Shown piece after piece: positions 11,602 through 22,700 of a stretch of DNA of 64,000 nt. Under the pieces are notes generated by a model. It did not search any database. It saw only the letters and a list, made by a program, of their open reading frames with translations, and was not told the origin of the DNA. Position numbers and translations under genes: made by a program. The stretch comes from Podospora pseudocomata (taxonomy: Eukaryota > Ascomycota > Sordariomycetes > Sordariales > Podosporaceae): the NCBI RefSeq assembly GCF_035222375.1, contig NC_085889.1:1116001-1180000 (forward strand), given 5' to 3'. Numbering within the stretch: the stretch's first letter is position 1; each line of letters begins with the position of its first letter.

Positions 11602-13015
11602 ATGAAGACTGTCGCGGTTCTCTCTCTGCTGGCCTCGTTGGCCTCGGCGGCTTCGCTGACGCTGGTCACGGAGAACTTTGGTCCTAACCCCCGCAACGTA
11701 AGTCGTCTTTCCCCAATGACAAAAGCAGTGTGCTGATAATCATCCAGAACCCCTTCTACATCTACGTCCCCGACGTCCTTCCCCCCAACCCAGCCATCCT
11801 CGTCAACCCCCACTGGTGCCACGGCACCGCTCCCGCCGCCTTCTCCGGCTCCCAGTACGCCACCCTGGCCTCCCAGCATGGCTTCATCGTCATCTACCCC
11901 CAGTCCTCCCCCGCCCAAGCAAACTCGGACAAGTGCTGGGATGTCTCCTCCAAGGAAACCCTCACCCACAACGGCGGCGGCGACTCCCTCGGTGTCGTCT
12001 CCATGGTCAAGTGGACAATCAACAAGTACAACGCCGACCCCAAGCGCGTCTTCGTCACCGGTGTCTCCTCCGGCGGCATGATGACCCAGGTGTTGCTTGG
12101 ATCTTACCCCGATGTGTTCGCTGCCGGTGCCGCCTTTGCTGGCGTTCCCTTTGGCTGCTTCGCTCCTGCTGGGAACAACACCGGCGCCTTTGGCTACTGG
12201 AGCGATGATTGCGCTAAGGGGAGGGTGACCAAGACTCCGGCTCAGTGGGCCGACTTGGTCAAGAGCGCCTACCCGGGGTATGATGGGTGGAGGCCAAAGT
12301 TGCAGTTGTTCCACGGGACGAATGATGAGATTTTGGATTATGTCAACCACCAGGAGGGGATTAAGCAGTGGGCTGAGGTGCTTGGGGTTGGGATCACACC
12401 TGTTAGTGTTACTCCTAATACTCCTATCAGCGGGTGGACGAAGAGTGTGTATGGTGCGGAGGGTTGGTTGGAGGGGTATAGCGCTGCCGGGGTGCCGCAT
12501 GATATTCGGGTGCAGAAGGCGACGGTGATGGCTTTCTTCGAGCTGGCTTGCAAGGGGGAGGATTGCTTCCGGTGGGGGGATGGCGAGTGGTGTGATGCTG
12601 AGCCTAGTGCTACGACGAGCTCGGTTGTGGTTTCGACGACGGGGGCGCCGGTTACGACGACGAGCACGAGCTCAACCAGTGTGAGAGTGACGACTCCTAG
12701 CGCTACTAGCACCAGCTCGAGGGTGACTACCACGTTTGTGACTTCTACTTCTACCGCTGCGCCAGTTGTCGGCCAGCCTTTGTGGGCACAGTGGTGAGTT
12801 GTATTTGTTTGAACTTGGATTGATGTAGATGGCAACTGACACAGAAACAGCGGTGGCATGGGATTCAACGGTCCAACAGCATGTGCCGTAGGAACCTGCA
12901 CCGTCTACAATCCCTATTACGCTCAGGTAAATCCCCAGTGGCCCGTCCTTCTTTTCAGGCCAGAGCTGACTCAAGGCTACAGTGCGTCCCAAGGACAGGG
13001 GTTCCCATCTGGTAA
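11602..13015 (+). CDS. Secreted CE1-type esterase with C-terminal CBM1
   Basis: Predicted acetylxylan or feruloyl esterase (PHB-depolymerase-like alpha/beta hydrolase, family CE1) that removes ester groups from plant xylan outside the cell. Four exons: 11602-11697, 11748-12793, 12851-12926 and 12983-13015, giving 416 residues. A signal peptide occupies about residues 1-18. The nucleophile motif GVSSG places Ser139; HWCHG around 54-58 is a family oxyanion-side motif. A Ser/Thr-rich linker follows, then a cellulose-binding CBM1 (QCGGMGFNGPTAC, ending NPYYAQC). The CBM1 is encoded across two introns and the last exon is 11 codons including the stop. All three introns are 50-57 nt with good branch sites. 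The enzyme fits with the GH94 phosphorylase downstream in a plant-cell-wall lifestyle. Confidence 0.93.
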
Positions 13016-13397
13016 CCATCTCGATGGTCACCATATCACCAAGTCATCGGACAAGGTTTACGTCAAATGAGTGTGTAAATATTGTCAAAGCTACATAAAG
13101 ATCCCCCCAAATAAAAGTTTCAATCCACCCCCAACAATGCTGAGAAAAAGCGCCGGTTGTCGAACATATTTCCGAGACCAGATTGAAGCATATTACAGGA
13201 CCAGAGTTCATATCCCATCTCTATCCACTTTTCGAGACACCTCCATCGTACAATGACCCATCATCCTCCACATTATTGTCCATCACAATCCCCAGTTTAT
13301 ATCCCAGGCGTCTGCTGGTCTCGCTCCCAAATATATCTTGCAACTCAAAAGACTTGGGGGGAGACACGGGACTTGTTGGTATCATCGCGGGAGGGCT

Positions 13398-13607
13398 TTA
13401 GACAGCAGCGATGGGTTTGGTGGCGGAGTTGCCAATGGTCTCGCCCAAGACGTTGGCAACGACTGGGATACTGGCGGCCACAGGGACAAGGACGGTGACA
13501 TCGTCGACCGAGACATCGTTGTTGTTGAGGATACCGTCGTTCTGGGGAGTAGGAGCGGCCAAAGCCAAGGTGACGAAGAGCATAAGAGCGATGGTGGTGA
13601 ACTGCAT
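13398..13607 (-). CDS. Small secreted protein, no cysteines
   Basis: Single exon of 69 residues. It has a clear signal peptide (MQFTTIALMLFVTLALAAP, cleavage near residue 18), then a short polar segment (PQNDGILNNNDVSVDD) and a Val/Ala-rich C-terminal half. No cysteine is present, so it is neither a hydrophobin nor a disulfide-rich effector. A good TATA box lies about 150 bases upstream on the same strand. Function unknown; wall-associated or secreted peptides of this kind are common in Sordariales. Confidence 0.65.
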   Translation of the reverse strand: MQFTTIALMLFVTLALAAPTPQNDGILNNNDVSVDDVTVLVPVAASIPVVANVLGETIGNSATKPIAAV

Positions 13608-13753
13608 TTTGAAATTCGGGTTGGTGGTTGGGCTTTGAAAAAGCGTTAGAGAGTTGTGGTGAGAGTGAGGGAAGTTTGTGTGAGGGTGTTTGTTTGTGAA
13701 TGTGTTGGATGCTGATGAGGAAAATGATTCTGGATGGGAGGAGAGGAAGAGGT

Positions 13754-13761
13754 CTTATATA
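13754..13761 (-). promoter_or_regulatory. TATA box of the small secreted protein gene
   Basis: TATATAAG on the minus strand, 147 bases before the ATG at 13607. Confidence 0.55.
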
Positions 13762-14900
13762 CACATCTCTGTGCCTTGGATGGATGGTATATCAACGTTG
13801 CTCCCTTTGCTGGACCGTCAAGTGATCGACGTCTCTATCCAGTCGCTGTAATTGCGACATTCAGCTCGCAGAAGGCTTACTTGACACTTTGACATCCCAT
13901 GTCGGACCGGTTTCAATTGCTTCCAGACATTCTGGCTGGTCCCTTGAGAAACGACACGTGCAGACACATGTGCCCTCGACCAGATTTGGCGTTGTGCTCG
14001 TGGATGTTGAGTGATGAGCGGTGTCGAGTATGCCGTGCGCTTGGACGTTGGTTTATCACAGACATATAGCCAAGATCGAGGCCACGATGATCTCACCGTG
14101 CGAGGGGCTCCAAAGACGCGGGAGCTCCCGCCCCCCTCGGACGTTTATTTCTCCTTTTGGTGAAGTTGTTTCGGATGACTGGCGGGGGATCTATTGATAA
14201 GAGAGAAGCAATTGGGTCGATATCAAGGATGAACAGGTCTCGTTGCAAGACGGCACGAATGCAGGGTCGCTTGCGGACAAAAATCCTCCAATCAGGATTC
14301 TCCAACCTCTACTTTGAAGCCTCAAATGGAAATGGATAGCGAGCTCTCCCTTCTCAAGACATACCCTACAGGACGGCCTGCAGCATGGTAGATCTCAATT
14401 CAGCATGTGTTGGCAGAAAAAGAAAGGCACCAGAGTCAGTCAAGAAAGCAAAGGAATTCAGCCAAAGCCTTGCAATCCTCCAACTTGCTCATATTTTGAA
14501 ACCCGTACTTTCATGAACAGAATATGTTTGAGGACTGAACCGGGCCGAAGTGGGCTTTTTGAGTTGGCTCGTGGCCAACCTCACACCACCAAAAACACCG
14601 GGAAGGCTCCAACTCACATCGAGCACGACTCGGGAAGTAGGCGCTACCTATTAGGGGCCTATGAAGTCACCACGACACCGGGATGACGTTGTAGTCACAT
14701 TGAGATGATGCCATGATGCCCTGTGCCAGGCCCCTTAAAAACACTCTCCTCCTGCTCGTGTTCCATTGTTTCCAGACACATTTCATCGCATCACAGCCTG
14801 GAACATAGGTAACTTCTGCGCCTGTTCACAAACCATCACCACACAAAAGCCACCGCCATCCAAGCTTCATCCACCCCTGGACCCCTAATAAACAGCCAAA
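13762..14900. other. Divergent intergenic region with stress-type motifs
   Basis: Separates the small secreted protein (minus) from the Hsp20 gene (plus). No gene is supported. The last 250 bases carry AGGGG/CCCCT elements next to a TTAAAAA stretch, likely the heat-shock gene promoter. Confidence 0.5.
14653..14740 (+). promoter_or_regulatory. Possible stress-response elements upstream of Hsp20
   Basis: AGGGG at 14653-14657 and CCCCT directly followed by TAAAAA at 14731-14740. AGGGG/CCCCT is the STRE core bound by Msn2/Msn4-type factors. The position 160-250 bases upstream of a small heat-shock gene is suggestive only; I saw no clean nGAAnnTTCn array. Confidence 0.3.
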
Positions 14901-15654
14901 ATGGTCTTCACCTTCCCCGCAGACCTCTACTCCACCGACCCCAACTTCACCACCCTCTTCCGCCTCCTCGACGATTTCGACACCTACTCCCGCGAAGTCC
15001 AAGATGAATCAGCCTCCACCCCAGCCCCTGCCTCACGCGGAGGCCGTCACCGCCGCGGCCCCCGCCCCCGCTTCGGTAGGTACCTCTACCACATCCCCAA
15101 GCACTCTTGTTAACCCGTCCCACAACTCAGACATCCGTGAGACCCCCAAATCCTACGAAATCTACGGCGAAGTCCCCGGCATGTCCCGCTCCGACATCCA
15201 CATTGAACTAACCCAGGAAAACGTCCTCCTCATCCAGGGCCACGTCGAGCGCCCCTACGACACCACCCCCTCCAACAAAACCAAGGCCAAGCCCGTCACC
15301 GTCACTGGCGAGAAGTGCGACGATTGTGACTGCGGGCCTGGTAAGCCGTGTGAGGAGTGTGACAAGGCCAAGTGTGAGTGTACACAGGGGAAGCATTGCA
15401 ATGTCTGTGGGATGGATACCTGTCCCAAGCATGAAGGGGAGGGGGCGGCCAAGGCAGAGGGGAAGAAGGATGGGGGTGAGACGATTCGGTATCTGTTGAA
15501 GGAGAGGTTCGTTGGGGATTTCAGCAGGGAGTTTGCCTTTCCGGGGCCGCTGCAGGAGTTTGATATTGGAGCTAGCTTGGAGGATGGGATTTTGAAGGTT
15601 GTAGTGCCGAAGCAGGAGGTTGCCAAGGGCGGGAGGAAGATTGAGATTCAGTAG
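14901..15654 (+). CDS. Small heat-shock protein (Hsp20/Hsp30-like) with Cys-rich insert
   Basis: ATP-independent chaperone that holds unfolded clients. Two exons, 14901-15075 and 15131-15654, joined over a 55-nt GTAGGT intron in phase 1, giving 232 residues. Residues 1-58 are the N-terminal arm. The alpha-crystallin domain starts near residue 62 (SYEIYGEVPGM) and ends with the beta strands LEDGILKVVVP near 208-218. Between strands, residues about 120-157 hold ten cysteines in 36 residues (positions 121, 124, 126, 132, 135, 140, 142, 148, 151 and 156) as CxxC and CxC pairs, flanked by Lys/Glu/Gly-rich linkers. An insertion in this loop is known for Hsp30-type fungal proteins, but such a metal-binding-like cluster is unusual to me. 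Confidence 0.9.
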
Positions 15655-15855
15655 ATGAGAAACGGTAGATGAGAAAGGTGTGATTAGTGTAGTAGATATG
15701 TTATGTACAAGTATGGGGAAAGGTATCATGTTTGCTCGTAAATCTTGACCGTCATTCATATGTCCTTTGCTGTCTGGTGGTTGTCAGGATCAAATCTCAC
15801 GATGTCATGTTGAACCAAAAGAAAAAAAGACACACCTCAAACTCCACTTCTCCTG

Positions 15856-16347
15856 CTAATACCTGGACCTGGACCTGGACCTGGTGCTGTACACCCTCGC
15901 AGGGCGACTCACTTCCCTAACCTCAATACTCCGGCTCCTGCTCCGGCTGCTCCTCGACCTGCCACGTCCATGATGGTGGTGGTGATGATGATGATGACCG
16001 TGCCTACTCCCGCTCCTCACTTTCTCCTCATGGTAATAGCTCGGCCGCCTGTTCCTCTGGGACAGATACTTGATGAGCCAAATAATGAGAATAACCGCGA
16101 CGAGAGTTCCGATGACGATGCCGGCGATCTCGCCTCCGTTCAAACCACCGCCCCCACCAGCAACAACCACTGCCTCGGTGTTGGTGGTGGTGGGAGCGAT
16201 GTAGATTGTCCGAGTCTCTTGCAGGACCTGAACCGTTGGGTCAGGGAGGTCAGTCGGGATGGGACCCCAGACGGTGACTGTCGCGACCTGGCGGACGTTG
16301 ACTTGGCGGATTTGGTTTTGTGCCACGGGTGCGATTGGTGGCGCCAT
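15856..16347 (-). CDS. Single-pass membrane protein with poly-His and Arg/Ser tail
   Basis: Single exon of 163 residues, function unknown. Residues 1-73 form a Thr/Val/Pro-rich outer part with no signal peptide obvious at the very start. Residues about 74-95 are one transmembrane helix after a Gly run (GGGGGLNGGEIAG). The cytoplasmic tail holds nine consecutive His (about 118-126) and then RS dipeptides ending RSRSRSRY. The layout resembles fungal mid2-like or wall-sensor-type proteins, but no known domain is visible. The RS end is encoded by a GGTCCA-type tandem repeat at 15861-15884, so its length may vary between strains. The start ATG at 16347 is the first in frame. Confidence 0.7.
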   Translation of the reverse strand: MAPPIAPVAQNQIRQVNVRQVATVTVWGPIPTDLPDPTVQVLQETRTIYIAPTTTNTEAVVVAGGGGGLNGGEIAGIVIGTLVAVILIIWLIKYLSQRNRRPSYYHEEKVRSGSRHGHHHHHHHHHGRGRSRSSRSRSRSIEVREVSRPARVYSTRSRSRSRY

Positions 16348-17383
16348 GGTTGGTGATGTCTGTCCTGAAAGACGACGAGAATTCGCTGCTTGGGTAGGTG
16401 ATTTCGTGAGTGAGATGGATGAGCCTGATCAGCAAAAGGGACGAGGAGATGGTGGGGACTGATTACCGCTTTTAAAAAGTCAGCCAACATTTTCCTGTTC
16501 CTGTGCCTGCTTGAATGGGCGCCCAGTGGTGATGTCATTGAGGCCGGTTGGGCCCAGTGGGCGCGATGTAACGCCCCCAGTCGAAGGAATGCCAAGATAC
16601 CTGACGAGCCAATGTGATTGCGAAGATGGCGCAGGCTTGCATGGTGGGCAGGTTTGATGGTGGTTGGAATGTGATAGCCAATGAGAGACCGCAACAAAAT
16701 GTTATTATAGCTTTCATGTGGCTTTATTAGCCACATGAGAAATATGCTGAAGTTGTCAAAAGTATAAACGCAGATCCAGATTCGACAAAAAGCCTCCCTC
16801 CAACTGATTGGTTTGTCTTCAACACAACCAAACGATTCCCCGTAACGCAGAAAAGAAAAAAGAAAAAAACACAAACGTGCCTCCCGAAATCCGATAAAAT
16901 GCTAAGTTGAGTTTCGCGAACGATGTCTGTAGTTTCGAAGGAAAATGACATGGCTGTTGGGGATAGGAAGGGTGAAGGCGTTTCCCATCATGTTTCGAAG
17001 TGTTTGTTGTATGTTGCTGTGAACCACCTCGCAAGAGGCGTGCTGTGTCTGTGTCTGTGTCCGATATTTGTTGTCTAAAAGCATGAAAGGAATATATGAA
17101 AGATAGCCGTAACCGTCCGAGAGAAATTGCGACCGAAATTCCACAAAAGTCCACCCGACCCGACCCGACCCATCATGCCATCACCTGTGCTGCTGATGCC
17201 TGACATTTCCCAGCCATGTCATGAAATATTTGTTTTGTTTCTCCCTCTCCATACCCTTCATGAGAATGTAACAAATGAACACAAGAAAAAAAACCAAGAT
17301 CGCGAATATTATTTCATGTACCCTGTCATTCTCCATCCAATTTTGAACATCCAAAGTCATATCGTCGCTGGAAGACTTCCAGC
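16348..17383. other. Intergenic, 5' of the membrane protein and 3' of GH94
   Basis: No gene seen. Holds an A-rich stretch near 16850-16875 and a CCGAC tandem repeat. Confidence 0.5.
17153..17171. repeat. CCGAC short tandem repeat
   Basis: Pentamer ACCCG/CCGAC repeated about three and a half times in the GH94 downstream region. Confidence 0.6.
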
Positions 17384-19759
17384 TTACTGTGGAACCAAGA
17401 CCGCGAGCTGGTAGGTCTGGCCAGCCCTGATGTTGGTGATGCGAGCCTCTGGGAGGGTTTGGCCTCCCTGCCTAACGGTGACCTGGTCGACATCGGCACG
17501 GCGAATGTCGAGGTGGAAGGTGGCACCGCGGAATTGGCGGGTCACCTTGATCGAGTTCCAGGCACTTGGGAGCTGAGGCTTGACGGTCAAGCCCTTGTCG
17601 TCGCCGCGAAGACCGCACAGGCCTTCGATGAAGCAGCGGTACACCCAGGATACCGTGCCCGTGTTGAACAGCTGGCTGGAGCGGCCAGCTGTCCGCGGGA
17701 ACTCCTTCCACGCGCCACGGTAGTAGTTGGGGATGTAAATCGGGAGCTGGCCACGCTGGCGATAGTCGGCATCGCTCGGCCCCGGAATAAGCTGCCGCAG
17801 CAAAGTGTAGGCCCTGTCCTGTTCGCCTCCGAGGCTGTACAGGCTGTGGACGAAAAAGACACCGGCGTGGTTGTACACGGCGGCGTTCTCGGCCGAGCCA
17901 ATGGCCTTTTGGGTCACACGGCCGATATCCTCGCGCATCTTGGTGAAAGGCGGGGCAAACATTTGAATGCCGTATGGGGTGTTGAGATGCTCGTCGACCT
18001 GAGGCAGAATCCTGGATATTTGCTCCTTGCCGGCGGCGCCACTGAGGATGGCAAAGGTCTGGGGGTTGAGCCAGATGCGACCCTCGGGGTCCTTCTTGAT
18101 ACCAAAGGTGACGTTGTCGTCAGTGATACCACGAGCAAACCAGTCGCCGTCCCACAGGTGCTTGTTGGCCGCCTCATTGCACGCCGCGGCACCCGTTCGG
18201 TAGCGCTGGGCAAGGTCGGTCCTGCCTTCGTGCTCGCAAACGTTGGCCCAGAGGTTCGCGGCAAAGGCCGTCGCCAAGGTGAGCCAGCCGGAAACACCCC
18301 TGCCCTTGTAGCCGACCATGTTCATGGGATCACACCAGTCGCCTTGGGCAATGTAGCTGAGACCGCGTTCGTCACGTAACCTCAGGAGCCAATCCATGGC
18401 ACGGCTGAACCTCTCAAAGACGGTGAGCTCGTCGCCGTTGGAGCTGCGGACTTTCTCCTGGAGCAAACCATAATCGCCAGTCTCGGCCAAGTACACCTCG
18501 AGGGTCACGGGCAGCCAGACACAGTGATCGGTGTGGGGGATCTGGTTGATGTACTTGAGTTCAGCACCCTCGGCCAGGAGAATGCCATCGGGCATGGCGC
18601 CGCTCTCTTCCTGCTGTGAGACGGCAGTGATGAAAGCCTTCCTGGTGACCTCTGGCTTGATGAAGTTCATGCCCATGTTGTCCTGGAGGTAGTTGCGTGT
18701 CTGCGGGTCGGTGGTGAGGCGGTTGACGTCGCCATGGTAGTAGACCTGGCGAGGGAGCCAGTTGTTGACAAAGTTGTCCAGATCCTTGTCCGGAGTCTCG
18801 ATGCGGAGGCAGCCCTGGCCGCGAGCCATGTAAGAGGCATACTCGTCAGCGGTGCGAATAAAGGCTTGCTTGCTCAGATAGCGAGTGCGCATGGTCCGGA
18901 TCTCGGCTTCGTCATAGGCGGGGCCAAACATGAAGCGGTACTCGCGCTCGTCTCCCGCCTTAAGCGCCAAGCGGTACTGCACGGCGGCTGTCGGGGTCTC
19001 GTAGCGCGCGTCACCACAGCTCAGCTGCGGCTCTTGCAACCCTGACGGGTTGTGGAGCCCACCTTCACCCTCGAAGTTTTGTTGGTTGGCCTCCCATGAG
19101 TCTGGCGTCGTCTCACAGATGAAATATGTCTTGTCCTTGAGATACTTGTTCTTGAAGTACTCGGCCGCCTTTTGGTACGGAGTCACGCTACTGGCGACGA
19201 TGCCGACCAGCTCCTCGTTCCACTCGGCCGACTGGTTCATCCAGGACTTGTAGCCAATGGGAAAATACGGAGTAACACTGATCCTGCGCGGACGTCCAGA
19301 CACATTGGTCACCTTGATGGTCCACAGCTCGGCCACATCGTGAGTCGGCAGACCCATCACCATCTCGACACGGATGCCGTTGGACTCGACTGCCCAGGCC
19401 ACGTCGCTTTTGCCAGTAGAGAAAACGAATCGGTCCGGAACGGTACGAACGGGCTCATGGGGGGCAGAGAAGAGGTGCCCTGACTCTTCGTCCTTGATGT
19501 ACACAAAACGACCTGGGTGATGGGCGTAGTAGTTTGGCTCCGGCTGCATGAAGGTTTTGGCCTCGAGATTCGGAGCATGGGCGTACTTGGCCGGCTCTGG
19601 CTGCATGAACTGAGCGGTGGCATATCCACGGCAGGTGATCTGGACCATCATCTTCTGGTTCCACAGGAAGCCAGCTGCCTTGGGCATGACAGTAGGACTG
19701 GTGAGCTCGTAGCGGTCGCCATTGTGCGTGGGACGCAATATCGTCGCTTCTTTTCTCAT
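17384..19759 (-). CDS. GH94 phosphorylase, cellobionic-acid-phosphorylase (NdvB) type
   Basis: Predicted intracellular inverting phosphorylase of family GH94. Cellobionic acid phosphorylases split cellobionic acid with phosphate into glucose 1-phosphate and gluconate, which lets a fungus use the products of oxidative cellulose breakdown. Single exon of 791 residues, with no signal peptide (starts [14 protein letters not shown]). The N-terminal beta-sandwich is followed by the (alpha/alpha)6 catalytic barrel. The general-acid motif reads [10 protein letters not shown], with the second Asp at about 477. Other phosphorylases usually have GDWND here, and the Cys variant is one reason I favour the cellobionic type (recalled from the NdvB/NCU09425 protein of Neurospora). 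[12 protein letters not shown] and [10 protein letters not shown] are further family blocks. Frame fully open. Confidence 0.88.
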   Translation of the reverse strand: MRKEATILRPTHNGDRYELTSPTVMPKAAGFLWNQKMMVQITCRGYATAQFMQPEPAKYAHAPNLEAKTFMQPEPNYYAHHPGRFVYIKDEESGHLFSAPHEPVRTVPDRFVFSTGKSDVAWAVESNGIRVEMVMGLPTHDVAELWTIKVTNVSGRPRRISVTPYFPIGYKSWMNQSAEWNEELVGIVASSVTPYQKAAEYFKNKYLKDKTYFICETTPDSWEANQQNFEGEGGLHNPSGLQEPQLSCGDARYETPTAAVQYRLALKAGDEREYRFMFGPAYDEAEIRTMRTRYLSKQAFIRTADEYASYMARGQGCLRIETPDKDLDNFVNNWLPRQVYYHGDVNRLTTDPQTRNYLQDNMGMNFIKPEVTRKAFITAVSQQEESGAMPDGILLAEGAELKYINQIPHTDHCVWLPVTLEVYLAETGDYGLLQEKVRSSNGDELTVFERFSRAMDWLLRLRDERGLSYIAQGDWCDPMNMVGYKGRGVSGWLTLATAFAANLWANVCEHEGRTDLAQRYRTGAAACNEAANKHLWDGDWFARGITDDNVTFGIKKDPEGRIWLNPQTFAILSGAAGKEQISRILPQVDEHLNTPYGIQMFAPPFTKMREDIGRVTQKAIGSAENAAVYNHAGVFFVHSLYSLGGEQDRAYTLLRQLIPGPSDADYRQRGQLPIYIPNYYRGAWKEFPRTAGRSSQLFNTGTVSWVYRCFIEGLCGLRGDDKGLTVKPQLPSAWNSIKVTRQFRGATFHLDIRRADVDQVTVRQGGQTLPEARITNIRAGQTYQLAVLVPQ

Positions 19760-22700
19760 CTTGGCGGGAGGTTCGGGATGGAGGGAGGGTGAGACGGCGG
19801 AGGTCCTTTGATGTTGGTGTTGTTGTTTATCTTATCTCGAAGGGACTCGGAGCTCCTGAGACGGAGGAAGGGGGCAATTAAGAGGGGGGCGGATCTCTGT
19901 AGGGGATCCAAAGAATGGGTGCTGGGACTGCCGAATGTTTTGTCAATTCAACTTCCGAAACTCGGAAAAGAGCTTGAGCCAACGTCATGGGCACACAAGA
20001 GGGCGGCCCAGGGGGCGTGAATGTTACGAGGCAGTCGGTAACCCTCTCAGCTGACCAAATCCCGCCCCAACATTTCCCATCTGCAGGGGCTCAACCGGGA
20101 GAATTGCTGCATAAAATAGCTCACCGCTTGTTGTCTGGGCACGAAAGCACGGGATTTGGCAGCCTTGGCTGGACGGTGAACCGTCATACCAGTCACAACA
20201 ATACCACGGAACACGCCCACCGACACCCCCGCCCTGGATCACCGAGATGAGCTGTCACGTCCGGAACCTCGATGGCTGTCTCGAAATCTCTTTTTTCCCG
20301 GTGTTTGTTTTGTCGTGGAACCACCGACGTGGGGCCATATTAGCCAGCCTGACAAAGAGTTGCCGGCGAGCGGGATTCGAAGTATGGAAGCCTCAAGTAA
20401 ATGGCCTGAGAGTGATCAAGAGGTGCCGAAGAGCGTGGGCTGCCTCGGTGCGGCAGTGTACAGAGCATGCGGATGCAAATTGCAGCATCCCGGACCCTCT
20501 TTTGCCAAACTGACAGGGCGTTGGGCGGGTCCGATCAGCGCCCCCCACGCGTGCCCCAGGGCTTGTCCCAGACTTCGAGCGGCATCCCCCCCCGGCGTCC
20601 CGAACTTTCTCCAGTTGACCACCCACAGGCCCCCCAAGCCCACGCGGGGGAACTGTGTCGCTAACTCGATCTGGAGCTCCATCGACAAATCTGACAACTG
20701 TTTTTGGACGGCTCTTTCAGACTTTTCAGACCAGATGACCTCGAAGCCGGCTGTCATCAGAATTCCAATTCAGGCGGGAATCCCGCTGTGCTCGGCGGAC
20801 TCCATAATCTACCCTGTCCGTCCTCTTGCCCAAGGCCCAGCCTACCCGTTCCCAATCACCCAATACGCGCTCCTATCTCGGACGGAACATCGAAGCGGTT
20901 GCCATTCGTTGATGCCCAGTCACGCCAGTCAGATGATTGTGGGAAAATGCAAGCTCGGCACCGCCACGGGCGTCCCCAAGCAGGAGACAAGGTCCACTAG
21001 GCCCAAAGCAGCAGGCGCAAGGAATCTTGGCCAGAGATTCCATGGAATTCCTGAGATCCTCGAATAGATTGGGCCCCCGCAGCGAACGCCTTGGATATTA
21101 ATTGATTGTGATGGATATACGCGGCAGAATCGACCCAACATAAACCCGGGTTTCGAGTCCAGTAGCGTGACATCACATGCGAGCGTCAGGTCCACCGAAA
21201 TGTCAAGCGAGACGGCAGTCACGGCAAGTGTTTTCTTGATCTTGCCCGTCCGGTGAGGACGGTGAGCGTTCGGGCAAAATTTAAGACAAAAGGGGCACAA
21301 AAGGGGCGTCTGAGGGCGCAAAAAGCTCGGCAAAGTGTCAACAACAGCCTTCCCAGGCACTTCTTGGTCTCAACGTCCAAATAAGAACCACACTATCAAA
21401 TCTAAAAGTAGGGATGGGTCCTACAGGGCCCCGAATCGGGATCTCCCGGCTGCAGATCCGACGACTTGGGAACTCGGGAGCAAACGGCTCGCTAATCTCC
21501 CCCGCAAAGTCAAGCTCTTGGCGTCTGGAGGTTACAACCGGGACCTTGCAGCCTGTATGGCTGTGTAGGATGTTTTGGTTGGTGTTGAAGATGGTGGAGG
21601 GTGAGCTGGAATGGCGTTGTAGGCCTATCGCAACGAAGACCACCAAGTTGCGACGATCACGGACGGGTCTGCCTCCCGGCGAGCGGACGCTGAATAGTCG
21701 AGGGAAAAGGCGGCGACTCCATTGGCTGGCCATCTCTTGTCTCACCCGACCCTTTTTCCGGCATGGGCTTGGCAATATCGATCGAGAATTCCAATGAAAA
21801 TGTCAGGAATGCCGTACGCGTGCCTGCAAGAGTTACATCGGAATTGTTTTGGTTTGAAAATTGATGGCGGAAGATACTCACCCATTCATCTGTCATGTGG
21901 CCCCGTTGAGCCCCAGACTCGCTTCTTGTCTAATGACCCCTCGGAGGGAGCTGTGAGACATTGGACGCCCCCATCGAAACAGCTCCATGGGATGGCATGG
22001 AACACAAAAGATATTAGGTATCGACCCACCTCGAACATGACACAAGATCTGTGGGAACGCGCACAAGTTCTGGCAAGGGGAGATTAAAAGGTGCCCAATG
22101 CTGAGCCCAAATGTTCTGGCCTTTGCGTCACGGGGCCACTGTTGTGAAAACATTGAGACTTTGTGAATAGGCCCAACTGCTACCACTGGCTCCGATCTCG
22201 GAGTCTAGCAAGCTTCCTTGCACTTTCCATGCAGACCATCATGCACAAGGGCCACATGCGAGATCCAAGCTGTCAAACATCGTGATGGAAGCCGAAACCG
22301 GGAGCTCGGGGGATAATTCACCCGGCAGAGGTACTGATTTGGCGTAAGCCATATCAACCAGCTTCGGGTTCAGGTGGCTGGTATCTCGCATTTTGGGCGC
22401 AGCACGGCAGGCTAAGAGATGAGCACACCATCACCGAGACCGCTCTATCAAATCAGAGATCATCTAAACTAATCGTGGACATGAGATCCGTTATCATAGG
22501 TGGAGATGAAGATGCACACCGACACCTTTGTTGGGACCAACAACACCGCTCTTTGTGATGGGTTCCAGCCACCGTGGCGCCGTCGGCCGAGTCATCCAGC
22601 CACCCCCTGAACCCTGGAGCACATGATTCACTGCCTTTGGCAACCTTCAGCACCATTCAGCATTGCGATGCAATATTGTCCTTATACTGAAAGTCTTCTC

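Noticed and set aside
11586-12500. 304-codon minus-strand frame
   Set aside because: Antisense to the CE1 esterase; Gly/Val-rich shadow.
17459-18379. 306-codon plus-strand frame
   Set aside because: Exactly antisense to the conserved GH94 gene and explained by its codon bias.
20315-21067. 250-codon open frame on plus in the gene-poor region
   Set aside because: Starts in low-complexity context, no domain, erratic composition (many Pro/Ser/Arg/Cys), overlapped by similar-length frames on other strands; looks like GC-driven chance.
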